Shown piece after piece: positions 40,201 through 45,866 of a DNA stretch of 64,000 nucleotides. Source of the stretch: Nitrospira sp. (GTDB taxonomy: Bacteria; Nitrospirota; Nitrospiria; Nitrospirales; Nitrospiraceae); assembly GCA_005116835.1 (NCBI GenBank), contig SWDM01000016.1, positions 411,886-475,885 on the forward strand. The letters run 5' to 3'. The position numbers and the translations under genes are program-made. Every line of letters starts with the position of its first letter. Within the stretch, counting starts at the first letter, position 1. Below the pieces are notes generated by a model. It was given only the letters and a program-made list of their open reading frames with translations, did not search any database and had not been told where the DNA came from.

Positions 40201-41489
40201 CCGTCCCCCGCAATGATCTGAAGATCGCCTCCAATCAGGAATGCATGGCCATTGATGAGCGGATCGGGATCTGGGATACCGTCGTCCCCATCGTTGTCCT
40301 CCGGATCCGGACCGGGGCGATATCTGGTGCCGTCGACACTCCCACCGAATAGCCCTCCATGCGAGACAAAGACCACATCGCTGAGGTCAATCGTGGCGTT
40401 GAATCCGTGCTTACTTATGATCTGCACAGTTACATCCGGCGATAGGTTCTGCGACGTCAAAACTTGATTCCCGGTGCCTTGATCCCGAACACTACCGGGA
40501 GGGACTGGGCCAATGACCGTGTTGTTATTGCCCCGCAAGTCCACCGTCGTGCCAGTCCCCAGGATCAGGTTATTGTTACTCCCCAAGGCAGTGAGGTTGG
40601 AGCTGCCACCTGATGCAGTAACGATGGTCGAGTTAAACGTGGTGGTCTGCACCGTTGAGTTACCTAGGCCAAGAAGATAGCTGCCATCTCCATTGATCGT
40701 CGCTTGAGCGCCAGGCTGGATCGTGACTTGGGCACCGTTCGCATTAACCTTATCAACCTGACCACTAATGTTCATGGAAACCTTGTCGGAGCCGGAACGA
40801 GATGCGCTGACACTACCAAGAGGACTTCCATCAACCCCGTACAGGGTTTCTTCAAATCCATTCTGGCTGAAGTGGGAGATCGCTGAAGTACCATCTTTGT
40901 ATGTCGTAAAGATGGTTATGGAGCCATTAGTGTTATTAACTGCCCGCTGGAGATCAATAACTCTTGTAGATCCTGCTACCGACGGAAGGATTCCAAATGC
41001 TTGGTGGATATTAACGATCTGTAAATTGTCTAGGAGGCTGGTGCCGGTCCCTGGAGTAAATCGGTAGAATGGCACTCCGGGAAGTTCAGGTTCTGTAAAC
41101 CCCATCGCCCTTATGAGGGTGCTCGCAGCCGAATTGCTATTGTCACCAAATCCACCAGGTGGATAGAAAAGATCTTTGGCGTTAATGAGGTCCCTTGCAT
41201 TGAGGGCAGCATTCCACCTAGTAAGCACATCAGTTAAGTTACCAGCGAACAGCGTGGCCTGAGATTGGGCAGGAGAGTAAAAGTGAGCACCGAGAGATTC
41301 CTTCACCTGTAGCCTGTGATAAAAGGGAATAAACCCTACGGGAAGCTCTGTTCCATCTGGGGTTGTTGCGATTCCATTAAGCTCTCGAACAACATTTCCA
41401 TTGGAGTCAAGAATGGCAAGCAGGTTATGCCCACCTAATCCTCCGATTAGGGAAAGTTGTGCTTCAACAATCCGGTATTGATCCGCCAT
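31293..41489 (-). CDS. Giant RTX/Ig-like secreted protein (3398 residues)
   Basis: A probable type I secreted adhesin or toxin-like protein. There is no Sec signal. The N-terminal about 340 residues are unique (LGGHNLLAILDSNGNVVREL, LQVKESLGAHFYSP). Residues about 400-2180 contain many glycine/aspartate nonapeptide blocks (such as GNDTLVGGAGDDTYVFNVGD) that bind calcium in RTX proteins, separated by repeated beta modules. Residues about 2195-2850 are a row of six complete plus one partial He_PIG/cadherin-like Ig modules (pattern ADQT-ED-FS, LPxWLSFN, DVFTLT). Another RTX block precedes the C-terminal about 60 residues, an unstructured end (GLTWEQGIAQQPQNVQAVL) that probably carries the uncleaved secretion signal. 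A strong AAGGAGG precedes the ATG. Function beyond calcium binding and secretion is unknown. Confidence 0.9.
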   Translation of the reverse strand: MADQYRIVEAQLSLIGGLGGHNLLAILDSNGNVVRELNGIATTPDGTELPVGFIPFYHRLQVKESLGAHFYSPAQSQATLFAGNLTDVLTRWNAALNARDLINAKDLFYPPGGFGDNSNSAASTLIRAMGFTEPELPGVPFYRFTPGTGTSLLDNLQIVNIHQAFGILPSVAGSTRVIDLQRAVNNTNGSITIFTTYKDGTSAISHFSQNGFEETLYGVDGSPLGSVSASRSGSDKVSMNISGQVDKVNANGAQVTIQPGAQATINGDGSYLLGLGNSTVQTTTFNSTIVTASGGSSNLTALGSNNNLILGTGTTVDLRGNNNTVIGPVPPGSVRDQGTGNQVLTSQNLSPDVTVQIISKHGFNATIDLSDVVFVSHGGLFGGSVDGTRYRPGPDPEDNDGDDGIPDPDPLINGHAFLIGGDLQIIAGDGDNSIQGGLEHNVIVVGGGNNLIDAPGTENIVSVGGGNNIIGVGGVHSTVAVGTGQNYVLDLSQNGVVLGGGGNVVVSFGVGNHTIIGGTGAALTTWDSRFGGVDPGVGISFANIIRGAIQGDDAYFANLQSPVNNRLIGGPNSNYIQGGLGNNTIDGGDSADRLIGGISHYVSGGHDVIHGGGGDDIISGGIGGDAILYGDEGNDTIDGGFSRSTIYGGDGNDTIRAGSNYDSVLMGEAGDDELSVGLTSGNVTLDGGVGNDRLIGTPSSFLQTFVFGSGYGHDTVEGVTSRAVVSLTAGVVPDDLTLQTNSDGDLLASINGTSDQLTIHSYFVQGTYTITFSDGTIWNRTEVVNRTPGLVVTDTLGGQIVQGSPLADTLSGPGGNDTLAGGRGGDTYLVELGNGVTTIDDFPDGNNVLVLGQGVTPESLIISRDTQQGTVVINYGNQGDTIYLPHFDPFNPMNSLGIQTIQFADGTTWDTAIILSRIPGVVLTDSVGGQMLQGSPLADTLSGPGGNATLAGGAGNDTYLFDRGYGIETIVDQDLSGLDLNTIRMAPGIAPTDVTVQLSADGHLLLNVTGTTDQVSVINYRERSFQAFAVTFADGTVWDRDALIAQVASFPLVADSTGSFLSGTSLRDILIGLGGNDALDGLGGDDVMAGGGGNDGYFVEDPGDQVIELPGQGHDLVISYVDYTLPDNVEDLQLSYSEFSGPIPIVGIGNAENNDLRGNFQNNMLQGGTGNDTLWGGFSDVSFGPGNDDLAGGAGNDTYYVDGLTGNGVDTIHDVALPGEGNRLQLGPSIRPSDLSFVQSPGSLFIGVGAAGDGVMLSGFDPTNGSGTIVVETISFTGGLEQASGGIDLRLEDFLKPAIDGTAGDDALAGTSAVDVIRAGAGDDLITGGQGNDVLIGGAGQDTFVFNQGDGSDLIDDVVQPGEANRIVFGTGITPDMLRLQYGGTANQGILTLQVGAGADGLTFMGFFPDDPAAAHVVEQVQFADGATMTWDQLFTQGVDVRGTSGDDGELFGTFADDHMVGLAGTESLNSGDGNDILDGGAGNDFLFGGSGADTYIYNLGDGRDQIEDEVEQVLDSAGNLVYAHNRIVFGEGITPTDIDLTLDGLSLFIRVGSTDDGLDIGSFVDTQPGIRTLDFADGLSLNLPDLADAVLFTDEARVLIGGDGNSTVLGGNGNDLLTGGSGPSVLIGWKGNDVLTGGIGPTKFYGGLGNDLLKGSTNQEDSYVFNRGDGTDTIQDVASAAAGNRVQFGAGIAQGDLIFTQDQAAKRLTIQVGNSGLDVIQLENFALMGVDGSVVVQALAFADGSIVQLADLLSTPGVVTGTAGNDLLPGTSGNETLTGSAGNDTLVGGAGDDTYVFNVGDGIDTIVDTAVSGEGNTLQFGPGIAPGDLSLGLGSLLIRVGTNGDAVHLTTLNPNDVLGAHTIDLFRFADGSTLSYDQLIARGFDLTGTMGDDTINGTNVSDRITGLAGNDTLVGSQGADVLVGGLGDDSYSVDSLEDVVTEQANEGIDKVLSAVSYTLGANVENLTLAGGSAINGTGNELDNILIGNRGNNILDGGLGTDTMRGGAGHDTYIVNSTGDVVTENVNEGTDLVQSSLSYTLGDNVENLRLTGSDNLSGTGNSLDNVLVGNSGNNVLDGSAGNDRLHGAIGTDTLLGGAGDDTYRFDVGDGIDTIQDTALTGEGNRILFGVGITQNNLTFAQDHIAKTLTIQVGSSGTDKLLLTNFDPTDANGSLVASTLAFVDGSTANLADFLSPAVNHAPTIAVPLADQTVLEDASFSIQVPANTFVDQDASDVLTLSASLADGTALPMWLTFNAATATFSGTPDDAQVGSLDLKVTATDQDNLNVSDVFTLTVTNVNEAPTVATLLADQTTAEDAPFSLVVPTGTYVDPDAGDVSIYSATLPGGVALPTWLSFNPATRTLSGTPLNNDVGTLNVAVTATDLGGLSATDTFALTIQNVNDAPTVAAPLPDQTAQEDAPFSLTIPANTFADGDAIHGDTLTYSASLANGNALPNWLSFDVATRTFTGTPDDAQVGALDLRVTATDTGNLSASDTFTLTIQNVNEAPIVAAPDDAQVGALDLRVTATDTGNLSASDTFTLTIQNVNEAPIVAAPLANQTAVEDTAFTFAVPGSTFADVDQVHGDTLTYSASLSGGGSLPAWLSFDPLTQTFSGISGNSHVGTLDVTVTATDSGNLSASSGFMLAIQNVNDAPTVANPLADQTVLEDAPFSIQVPANTFADEDVGDQLTYSATLTSGAALPVWLSFNAATRTFNGTPLNSEVGTLAITVTATDGGTLSASDTFNLAVANVNDAPTVAAPLADQQATQGALFSLVVPVGTFADIDAGDTLTYSATLATGAALPAWLSFNSATRTFSGTPQGGDVGTLDVRVTATDQGSLSMADVFALTIGPSGGTAGNDTLIGTSGNDLLDGLAGDDVLRGLAGTDTLIGGAGSDLLDGGTEADTMTGGTGNDTYVVDVVGDVVTELANEGTDTVQSSIAYTLGANVENLTLTGLAAINGTGNALDNILVGNSAGNILTGGAGNDTYVVSTGDTVVEQASQGFDTVQSDVTWTLGANLDALTLTGTANINGTGNALDNLLTGNSGANILTGGAGNDVYVMGVGDTVVEGSNAGTDTVLSDVTTTLSANVELLALTGTAAINGTGNSLNNVLTGNTAANVLDGSTGADTLAGLDGNDTYIVDNSGDTIIELANNGTDLVQSSVTHTLAANVENLTLTGTVAINGTGNTLNNILTGNSAANVLAGGAGNDTYVVGTGDTVTEAANAGTDTVQSAVTWTLGVNLENLTLTGSTAINGTGNTLNNVLSGNSANNVLTGLGGNDTYQYSRGGGQDRVIDNSGTADTMLFGATINPLDLVISRQVNDLRLAIHGGSEQVTIQNWYTSPTTNQVETIQAGNGQTLLNSQVDQLIQAMANFSSQTGLTWEQGIAQQPQNVQAVLAASWQ
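33835..34086 (-). repeat. Perfect 126-bp in-frame tandem duplication in the RTX gene
   Basis: Bases 33835-33960 and 33961-34086 are identical, and the unit is exactly 42 codons. The translated unit (DDAQVGALDLRVTATDTGN to NEAPIVAA) is the second half of an Ig-like module, so the repeat creates a partial extra module. The perfect identity shows it is recent, or an assembly effect. Confidence 0.95.
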
Positions 41490-41509
41490 GCCAACCTCCT
41501 TAGTTCAGA

Positions 41510-41971
41510 CTAGGGGAGAATCGTTGTGTCTTGTTCGATGCGAACACCATCGGTATTCTCGTAGTCAGGTAACAGGATCGAGTAAGATAGGATGTGAACC
41601 TTCTGAGCGTCTACATTTTCTTTCGGTGCCCCATGGACCTGATACGTCATTTTTCCGGCGTATTGACATATCTTGCTCGGAGGTGCTTCACACATAAACC
41701 CCACTGCCTCAGCAGCGGAACGGTATGACCGCCCTTCTCTAGCCTTTTCAAGAGCCGCTTTTATCTTATGCACGTGCATCAGGTTAACGACACAACAGCT
41801 TTGCTTCAGAATTCTTGCGATTTCTGAATTCCCCAATCCCGCAGTGTCTTCTGTAACACTCGGCCAAGGCCAAGAACACGCAAACAACCCCATGCTAGTA
41901 AGTACAACCCCGAATAGAAAACACATACAACGGCTTTGCCACCTCAGATTTGATATTTGCATACGTCTCAC
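41510..41971 (-). CDS. Small exported lipoprotein, unknown function
   Basis: A 153-residue protein with a short basic start and a hydrophobic segment ending in a lipobox (CMCFLFGVVLTSMGLFAC), suggesting a lipid-anchored cysteine at residue about 32. The mature part has four further cysteines and no domain I recognise (SEIARILKQSCCVVNLMHVH). It lies 20 bp before the RTX gene and 6 bp after the WD40 gene, so it is part of the same operon. Start GTG 41971 follows AGGAG by 3 bases and ATG 41962 by 12 bases, so the choice is uncertain. It may take part in biogenesis or surface tethering of the RTX protein; that is inference only. Confidence 0.7.
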   Translation of the reverse strand: MRRMQISNLRWQSRCMCFLFGVVLTSMGLFACSWPWPSVTEDTAGLGNSEIARILKQSCCVVNLMHVHKIKAALEKAREGRSYRSAAEAVGFMCEAPPSKICQYAGKMTYQVHGAPKENVDAQKVHILSYSILLPDYENTDGVRIEQDTTILP

Positions 41972-41977
41972 ATACTC

Positions 41978-43162
41978 CTATCTATCATCACGTTGCCAGA
42001 TCTTGATCTCGGCTACACCACCACCAGAGGCTAAATACCTTGCACTTTGGCTCATCGCGATAGACTCCACGAAGTCGCCATGGCCCGTCATCGTTGACAG
42101 CAACGTCCCTCCTGCCACGTCCCATATCTTAATGGTCTTGTCAAAACTGCCCGAAACCAAGATTTGGCCATCCTCGATAAAGACAAGTGATTTGACATCA
42201 CCGCGATGTCCTACCAATTCTTTCACCAGCATGCCCGTCTCAACATCCCAGATCCGAATCGGGTCATCATTCAGTTTTTTCACCATCTGATTCGTCCTTC
42301 GATCCAACGTCTCCTCTATGGTTCCCGTCATCGTCCCGGAGGCTAAGAACTTCCCTCCTGGATCAAATGCCAACGCGGTAATCAGATCAGCATGCCCCGA
42401 GTATGTCTTCACAATTCCACCGTCCGCCGTTGTATCTAGGAGGTGAATTTCAGCGTGGTTAAATAGTTCCCCTTCATTCTTTTTCCACTGACCGAAGGCG
42501 AGATATTTCCCGCTGGGACTATAGGCAACGGGCCCCAGGGACGGCGTGTACACCGTCATTCTCTTCATGAGCTGTCCAGTCGCTACCTCATAGATGCCGA
42601 TCCCGCCGCCGCGGAATGTCACAGCCAGAAACTGACTGTCCGGGCTATATTGCAACGACTCCACCATCCCAACGCCCTTTGAGGCAAAGCCGGTGGCGAT
42701 CGGAGGAGGGACGAGCCGTTGCAGAATGGTGTCGGTACCTGCCTGAAAGAGAAAGACACAGGTATCCGCAGAAGTAATCATCCCGCGTCCGACTGCAAAT
42801 GATTTTCCATCGGGACTATAGGCCAGAGCCTGGGTGCTGCCCTTGAGTCCTTTAATGTGACGGATTAGCCTGCCGGTTTCGACATCCCAGATGCTCACTA
42901 GCGGGCTCAGAATTCCACCGGCCGCCACCTCACCGCCGCTGGGGCTCATGGCCACAGTGGTGACACCCGAGTCATGGCGAACCCGATGCTTGATGGTCCA
43001 CGTTGGCGGCTTGATTTGTTGCGACGGCCCATCAAGCCGCTCAGTCTGATCTTTTCCGGATGTGGTGGAGATAGGTGAATTGGTGGTCTCAGTGCACCCC
43101 ATACCAGGCAGAGCCACTATCACCATTACTAACAGACATCTGGATACCAGCTGTCGCATCAT
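41978..43162 (-). CDS. WD40-repeat lipoprotein
   Basis: A 394-residue protein with a lipoprotein signal (CLLVMVIVALPGMGC) and about seven WD40 blades. Visible units end in IKIWDVAGGTLL, VSIWDVETGRL and PIRIWDVETGML, each after a TxxxGHxxxVxxLAFDPxGK-type stretch. It should form a beta-propeller at the periplasmic or outer face, a protein-interaction platform. It begins at ATG 43162 with AGGAG 7 bases upstream (open frame from 43189). Co-transcription with the RTX protein and its exporter is suggested by 6-bp spacing. Confidence 0.87.
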   Translation of the reverse strand: MMRQLVSRCLLVMVIVALPGMGCTETTNSPISTTSGKDQTERLDGPSQQIKPPTWTIKHRVRHDSGVTTVAMSPSGGEVAAGGILSPLVSIWDVETGRLIRHIKGLKGSTQALAYSPDGKSFAVGRGMITSADTCVFLFQAGTDTILQRLVPPPIATGFASKGVGMVESLQYSPDSQFLAVTFRGGGIGIYEVATGQLMKRMTVYTPSLGPVAYSPSGKYLAFGQWKKNEGELFNHAEIHLLDTTADGGIVKTYSGHADLITALAFDPGGKFLASGTMTGTIEETLDRRTNQMVKKLNDDPIRIWDVETGMLVKELVGHRGDVKSLVFIEDGQILVSGSFDKTIKIWDVAGGTLLSTMTGHGDFVESIAMSQSARYLASGGGVAEIKIWQRDDR

Positions 43163-43252
43163 CGCTGAACTCCTATGCCACACGCTCACAGCCGTTGCTG
43201 AGAATGCATTTCGTTACTTTCTCGGCTCGCCCATTACACCTACTCCTCAACC

Positions 43253-43564
43253 CTACGCCTTCCGCGCATCGCGCATACTGACGAGCACTTGCTGTATCTG
43301 TTGATGCAGTCGTGCGAGCACGTCGACGCCCATGGCCACACGGGTGACCAGAGCGCCCTCCAATCCTTTGGGCGCGGCCTGCCCATCCTTCGCGGTCTTC
43401 GCAATAGCCGCGAGCAGTGCTGGCTCGATGAAGCCGAAATCGAGATAGGCGATCCCCTGCGCCACGCCGACGTTGGTGTAATTCGATGCGCGCGGGTGGG
43501 CCGACGACTCGCTCGGCTTCAAGCGCACGTTCAACGCGATGGTCTGGTCTTTGACGTCACTCAT
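43253..43564 (-). CDS. Small conserved-type protein, unknown function
   Basis: A 103-residue protein starting MSDVKDQTIALNVRLKPSES, with AAGGAG 9 bases before the ATG at 43564. The middle is hydrophobic and glycine-rich (YTNVGVAQGIAYLDFGFIEP) and the end is an amphipathic helix (VTRVAMGVDVLARLHQQIQQ). No signal peptide. I do not recognise the family, though the pattern of a YTN-type start, LDFGF, and a C-terminal helix that contains VTRVAM recalls the DUF3467-like group; this is weak. It is the first gene of the row leading to the RTX protein. Confidence 0.6.
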   Translation of the reverse strand: MSDVKDQTIALNVRLKPSESSAHPRASNYTNVGVAQGIAYLDFGFIEPALLAAIAKTAKDGQAAPKGLEGALVTRVAMGVDVLARLHQQIQQVLVSMRDARKA

Positions 43565-43610
43565 GTAAGCCAGCTCCTTGTGAGGCAAAAACGGGAAATC
43601 GGGATCTCAG

Positions 43611-43640
43611 GTGCGAGGAGGTGCGAGGAGGTGCGAGGAT
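43611..43640. repeat. Three tandem 10-bp units
   Basis: The unit gtgcgaggag occurs three times in a row (the last base of the last copy differs). It lies in the leader upstream of the gene at 43564. Confidence 0.85.
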
Positions 43641-43674
43641 AATAGATCAGGATACTCATTTTGTTTCCTGCGAA

Positions 43675-43713
43675 AGTTCGCGAACTCTACAGAACCATGC
43701 AGTTCCCTGTCAA
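43675..43713 (-). promoter_or_regulatory. Candidate promoter and palindromic operator of the RTX operon
   Basis: On the minus strand TTGACA (43708-43713) is followed after 16 bases by a weak -10 TGTAGA (43686-43691). The 12-base perfect palindrome AGTTCGCGAACT at 43675-43686 sits at the expected transcription start. The arrangement suggests a repressor site, but no regulator is identified. The position is 110-150 bases before the first gene of the unit. Confidence 0.35.
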
Positions 43714-43860
43714 TTACGTAGCATCACGAATCTTCTAGGCCGCAAGGCGCTCATGGGGTCAGCTGAAGTCGTGCGTGATCACCGCGCAAGCCCTGTGCTC
43801 CTCGCAGGAGGAGACTGACCAGAACAACAATTTTGAAAATCAGCGGTGGAGAGCAGCCGA

Positions 43861-44097
43861 TCAATGGCGCCGTTGCAGGAGACTGTAGAAAAGGGGAGAA
43901 GATTCTTGAGTCAATCCTCGTGTTTCTCGATGGATAGATAGTGCAGTCGGTTGCCTACAGCTGTGACAGTGAACAGAGAAGAAATCCATGTGAGTCAGCT
44001 GGGTGCGCCGGAGAAGAACGTCGGGGATACTTGGGGCTAACCTGATCTCCCTCTGCCCGCAGACGGCGCAAGCGCTTGATCTTTGTGCAGGCTCACG
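43861..44097 (-). other. Possible small zinc-ribbon ORF or remnant
   Basis: The minus strand from 44097 to the TGA at 43861-43863 is open for 78 codons. It contains two CxxC pairs, CAVCGQREIRLAPSIPDVLL then HMDFFSVHCHSCRQPTALSI, a spacing like a zinc ribbon. It has no ATG or GTG before the first CxxC pair, so it may be a 5'-truncated gene or chance. It fills most of the 548-bp gap between the unknown gene ending the RTX unit and the DUF433 gene. Confidence 0.3.
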
Positions 44098-44111
44098 CTA
44101 CCCTGTGACGC

Positions 44112-44339
44112 ATGAACGGGGAACAGCTCATCACCATTGATCCAGGCAAGCGTGGCGGCAAGCCTTGCATCCGTGGATTGCGCATCACGGTCTACGACGT
44201 TTTGGAATATCTCGCTTCCGGCATGAGCGAAGAGGACATCCTCAAGGATTTTCCTGATCTGACCCGTGAAGACATCCGAGCCTGTCTCACCTTTGCTGCC
44301 GATCGGGAACGGAAACTAGTCTCCCTTCCGCCCTCGTGA
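44112..44339 (+). CDS. DUF433 antitoxin-like protein
   Basis: A 75-residue protein: ITIDPGKRGGKPCIRGLRITVYDVLEYLASGMSEEDI matches DUF433 in full, with an HTH-like fold (TREDIRACLTFAADRER). DUF433 is widely the first gene of a two-gene toxin-antitoxin pair with DUF5615. The stop overlaps the start of the next gene (GTGA), the usual coupling in such pairs. It is probably expressed from the gap upstream, where no clear promoter is visible. Confidence 0.92.
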   Translation: MNGEQLITIDPGKRGGKPCIRGLRITVYDVLEYLASGMSEEDILKDFPDLTREDIRACLTFAADRERKLVSLPPS

Positions 44340-44668
44340 AACTGCTCTTCGATCATAACCTCTCGCATCGACTCGTCACGGCCCTCCAGCACGATTACCC
44401 CGACTCCACGCACGTGCGCGACATTGGGCTCAGTACGGCCAGCGACGACGACGTTTGGCAATATGCCGCCCAGCACGGCTTCACCGTCGTGACGAAAGAC
44501 GCCGATTTTCATCAACGTAGCTTTCTCTTTGGCCACCCGCCGAAGGTGGTGTGGATTCGACTCGGCAACTGCTCCACCGCCATGATCGAAACCCTTCTTC
44601 GCCGACATCGCACTCATCTCCAAGCTTTCGCTACGGAACTAGACGGCGCATTTCTGATACTCGAATAA
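44336..44668 (+). CDS. DUF5615 PIN-like toxin-type protein
   Basis: A 110-residue protein beginning with MKLLFDHNLSHRLVTALQHD and continuing as STHVRDIGLSTASDDDVWQY, then VVTKDADFHQRSF. The acidic residues fit the PIN-like nuclease site (D near 6, D near 28-40, D in TKDADF). The gene starts GTG at 44336, inside the stop of the DUF433 gene. A stable toxin-antitoxin function is inferred from the pair; no activity has been tested. A related but broken copy lies at 44790-45018. Confidence 0.9.
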   Translation: MKLLFDHNLSHRLVTALQHDYPDSTHVRDIGLSTASDDDVWQYAAQHGFTVVTKDADFHQRSFLFGHPPKVVWIRLGNCSTAMIETLLRRHRTHLQAFATELDGAFLILE

Positions 44669-44750
44669 TTCACGCGAATAATCTGCGCGTCCGTCGCCAA
44701 CATCCAGCCCATCCTGCTCCCAAGGAACCAAGTTCAGGTCTTATGGCCTA

Positions 44751-44773
44751 GCAGGATTCTGAAAAAGTCCGTC
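44751..44773 (+). repeat. Short repeat of the GCAGGAT-CTGAAAAAGTCC family
   Basis: GCAGGATTCTGAAAAAGTCC at 44751-44770 resembles GCAGGATGCTCAAAAAGGCC at 59593-59612 and the reverse complement of the right arm at 52073-52092. Its partner arm is not seen here, so this is either half an element or an end left by rearrangement. Confidence 0.5.
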
Positions 44774-44789
44774 AGCATCGTTCTCGCGT

Positions 44790-45018
44790 CAGTCAGAGCC
44801 GCAACTTCCTCCAGCACTCGCTCGCCTGATCACATCTCTCGGTCACCATGCTGTTCATGTTGAAGAAGCCACGTTGCCTCTCGCAACTGATGAGGTGATA
44901 TGAGCCCATACTCTACAGCATGAGCACATTCTCATCGCGAAAGACGAAGACTTCAAGGACATGCTGTTACTGAGCATCACAGGCAGAACGCCCGTTGTAT
45001 GGGTGAGAATCGGAAATG
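44790..45018 (+). pseudogene. Broken second DUF5615 gene
   Basis: The frame reads EPQLPPALARLITSLGHHAV then HVEEATLPLATDEVI, a TGA stop at 44901-44903 at the place where the family has Trp, then AHTLQHEHILIAKDEDFKD and TGRTPVVWVRIGN. These are recognisable parts of a DUF5615 protein; no start codon fits the beginning. The match ends at 45018, where the mutS-end repeat begins, so the C-terminal part is gone. It is thus both nonsense-mutated and truncated. Confidence 0.8.
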
Positions 45019-45111
45019 GCTCAATCGCCTCGCCGACCTCCAGCGCCGGATCGGCCCGAGTGGCCCATACGATCGCGGAGAATAAAAAAAGCGGCACCCC
45101 CTTTCGGAGAT
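45019..45111 (+). repeat. Distal direct repeat of the mutS end
   Basis: This is the second copy of the 93-bp sequence at 27264-27356, in the same orientation, 17,755 bp further on. It still encodes LNRLADLQRRIGPSGPYDRG followed by E and stop, with the four synonymous differences listed for the proximal copy. Its 3' part carries the full hairpin of the terminator at 45084-45119. Confidence 0.93.
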
Positions 45112-45119
45112 GCCGCTTT
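45084..45119 (-). terminator. Rho-independent terminator of the 45142 gene
   Basis: On the minus strand AAAGCGGCA (45111-45119) pairs with TGCCGCTTT (45088-45096), followed by TTTT and ATT. The 14-base loop contains CCGAAAGG. The T-run is on the minus strand, so it mainly ends the gene at 45142-45813; with the original mutS end it could serve both convergent genes. Confidence 0.8.
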
Positions 45120-45141
45120 GAGAAACAGAAACCGACTCAAC

Positions 45142-45813
45142 TCAGTGATGAGCAGCGCCCTGATTGTATTTTGCGGTCCAGGGGATCATGCCCGCGAGGG
45201 GCGCTCCACCTGGAAGCAACACATCATACTGCATCGGCAAAGCATCCCCATCCGGAGATTTCGGTGATGTATTGAGGCCTTGCTTCGCTGCTGCACAGCC
45301 TGCTTCAAATTCGCCTTTCCCCGCGCATTCCTTCAACCGCAGCCCGGAGATGCTCAGCGGCTTCCCCATGGAACCTGCTACTTCCGGAAGCTTCTTGACC
45401 GAAGAAATCACACGATGATTCTGCTCCGGTTCCGTCGCGACAAACTCAATCAGGTCGGTTGTGCTAGAGGGTGGCACTTCCTTTGCGGCAGCCGGTCCTG
45501 CATGGGGACGGGCCATCTTTTTCAGATCGTCCCAGGCGCCCTTATCCGCATAAAACTTCAGGGTTCTGCCCGGATGAATCTTTTGCCACCATAGGCCGCT
45601 CTCAGCAGCCCCGCCGAATACCGAAACGTTAATCCAAACCGCCTCATCATAAGGATCGAGCACGATCACCCGACCCTGGATGGTGGTCGGCTTGCTCATA
45701 TCGCCCCACTCAAACCGCTCTTGGAACGATTCGATCGCGAATGCGGTGGAAGCAGCAGAAGCCACCAGCGCGACAGCCGCCAGCACAGCCCAGCCTTTGG
45801 TTTGAAACTTCAT
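45142..45813 (-). CDS. Exported protein, unknown function
   Basis: A 223-residue protein with a clear Sec signal peptide (MKFQTKGWAVLAAVALVASA, cut near AFA-IES). The mature part has GRVIVLDPYDEAVWINVSVF, an aromatic GGAAESGLWWQKIHPGRTLK and two cysteines (KECAGKGEFEAGCAAA). I do not recognise a family. It lies 53 bp after the gene at 45867-46388 and may be in one unit. It ends at the terminator at 45084-45119, and before the apparent insertion it would have been the convergent neighbour of mutS. Confidence 0.8.
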   Translation of the reverse strand: MKFQTKGWAVLAAVALVASAASTAFAIESFQERFEWGDMSKPTTIQGRVIVLDPYDEAVWINVSVFGGAAESGLWWQKIHPGRTLKFYADKGAWDDLKKMARPHAGPAAAKEVPPSSTTDLIEFVATEPEQNHRVISSVKKLPEVAGSMGKPLSISGLRLKECAGKGEFEAGCAAAKQGLNTSPKSPDGDALPMQYDVLLPGGAPLAGMIPWTAKYNQGAAHH

Positions 45814-45866
45814 AATCGCATCCCCCTTAACAGAACATGAAAAGAATGAAATCTTGTCAAGGTCGA

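Noticed and set aside
43611..43640. CRISPR-like array
   Set aside because: Only three 10-bp units without spacers; it is a simple tandem repeat.
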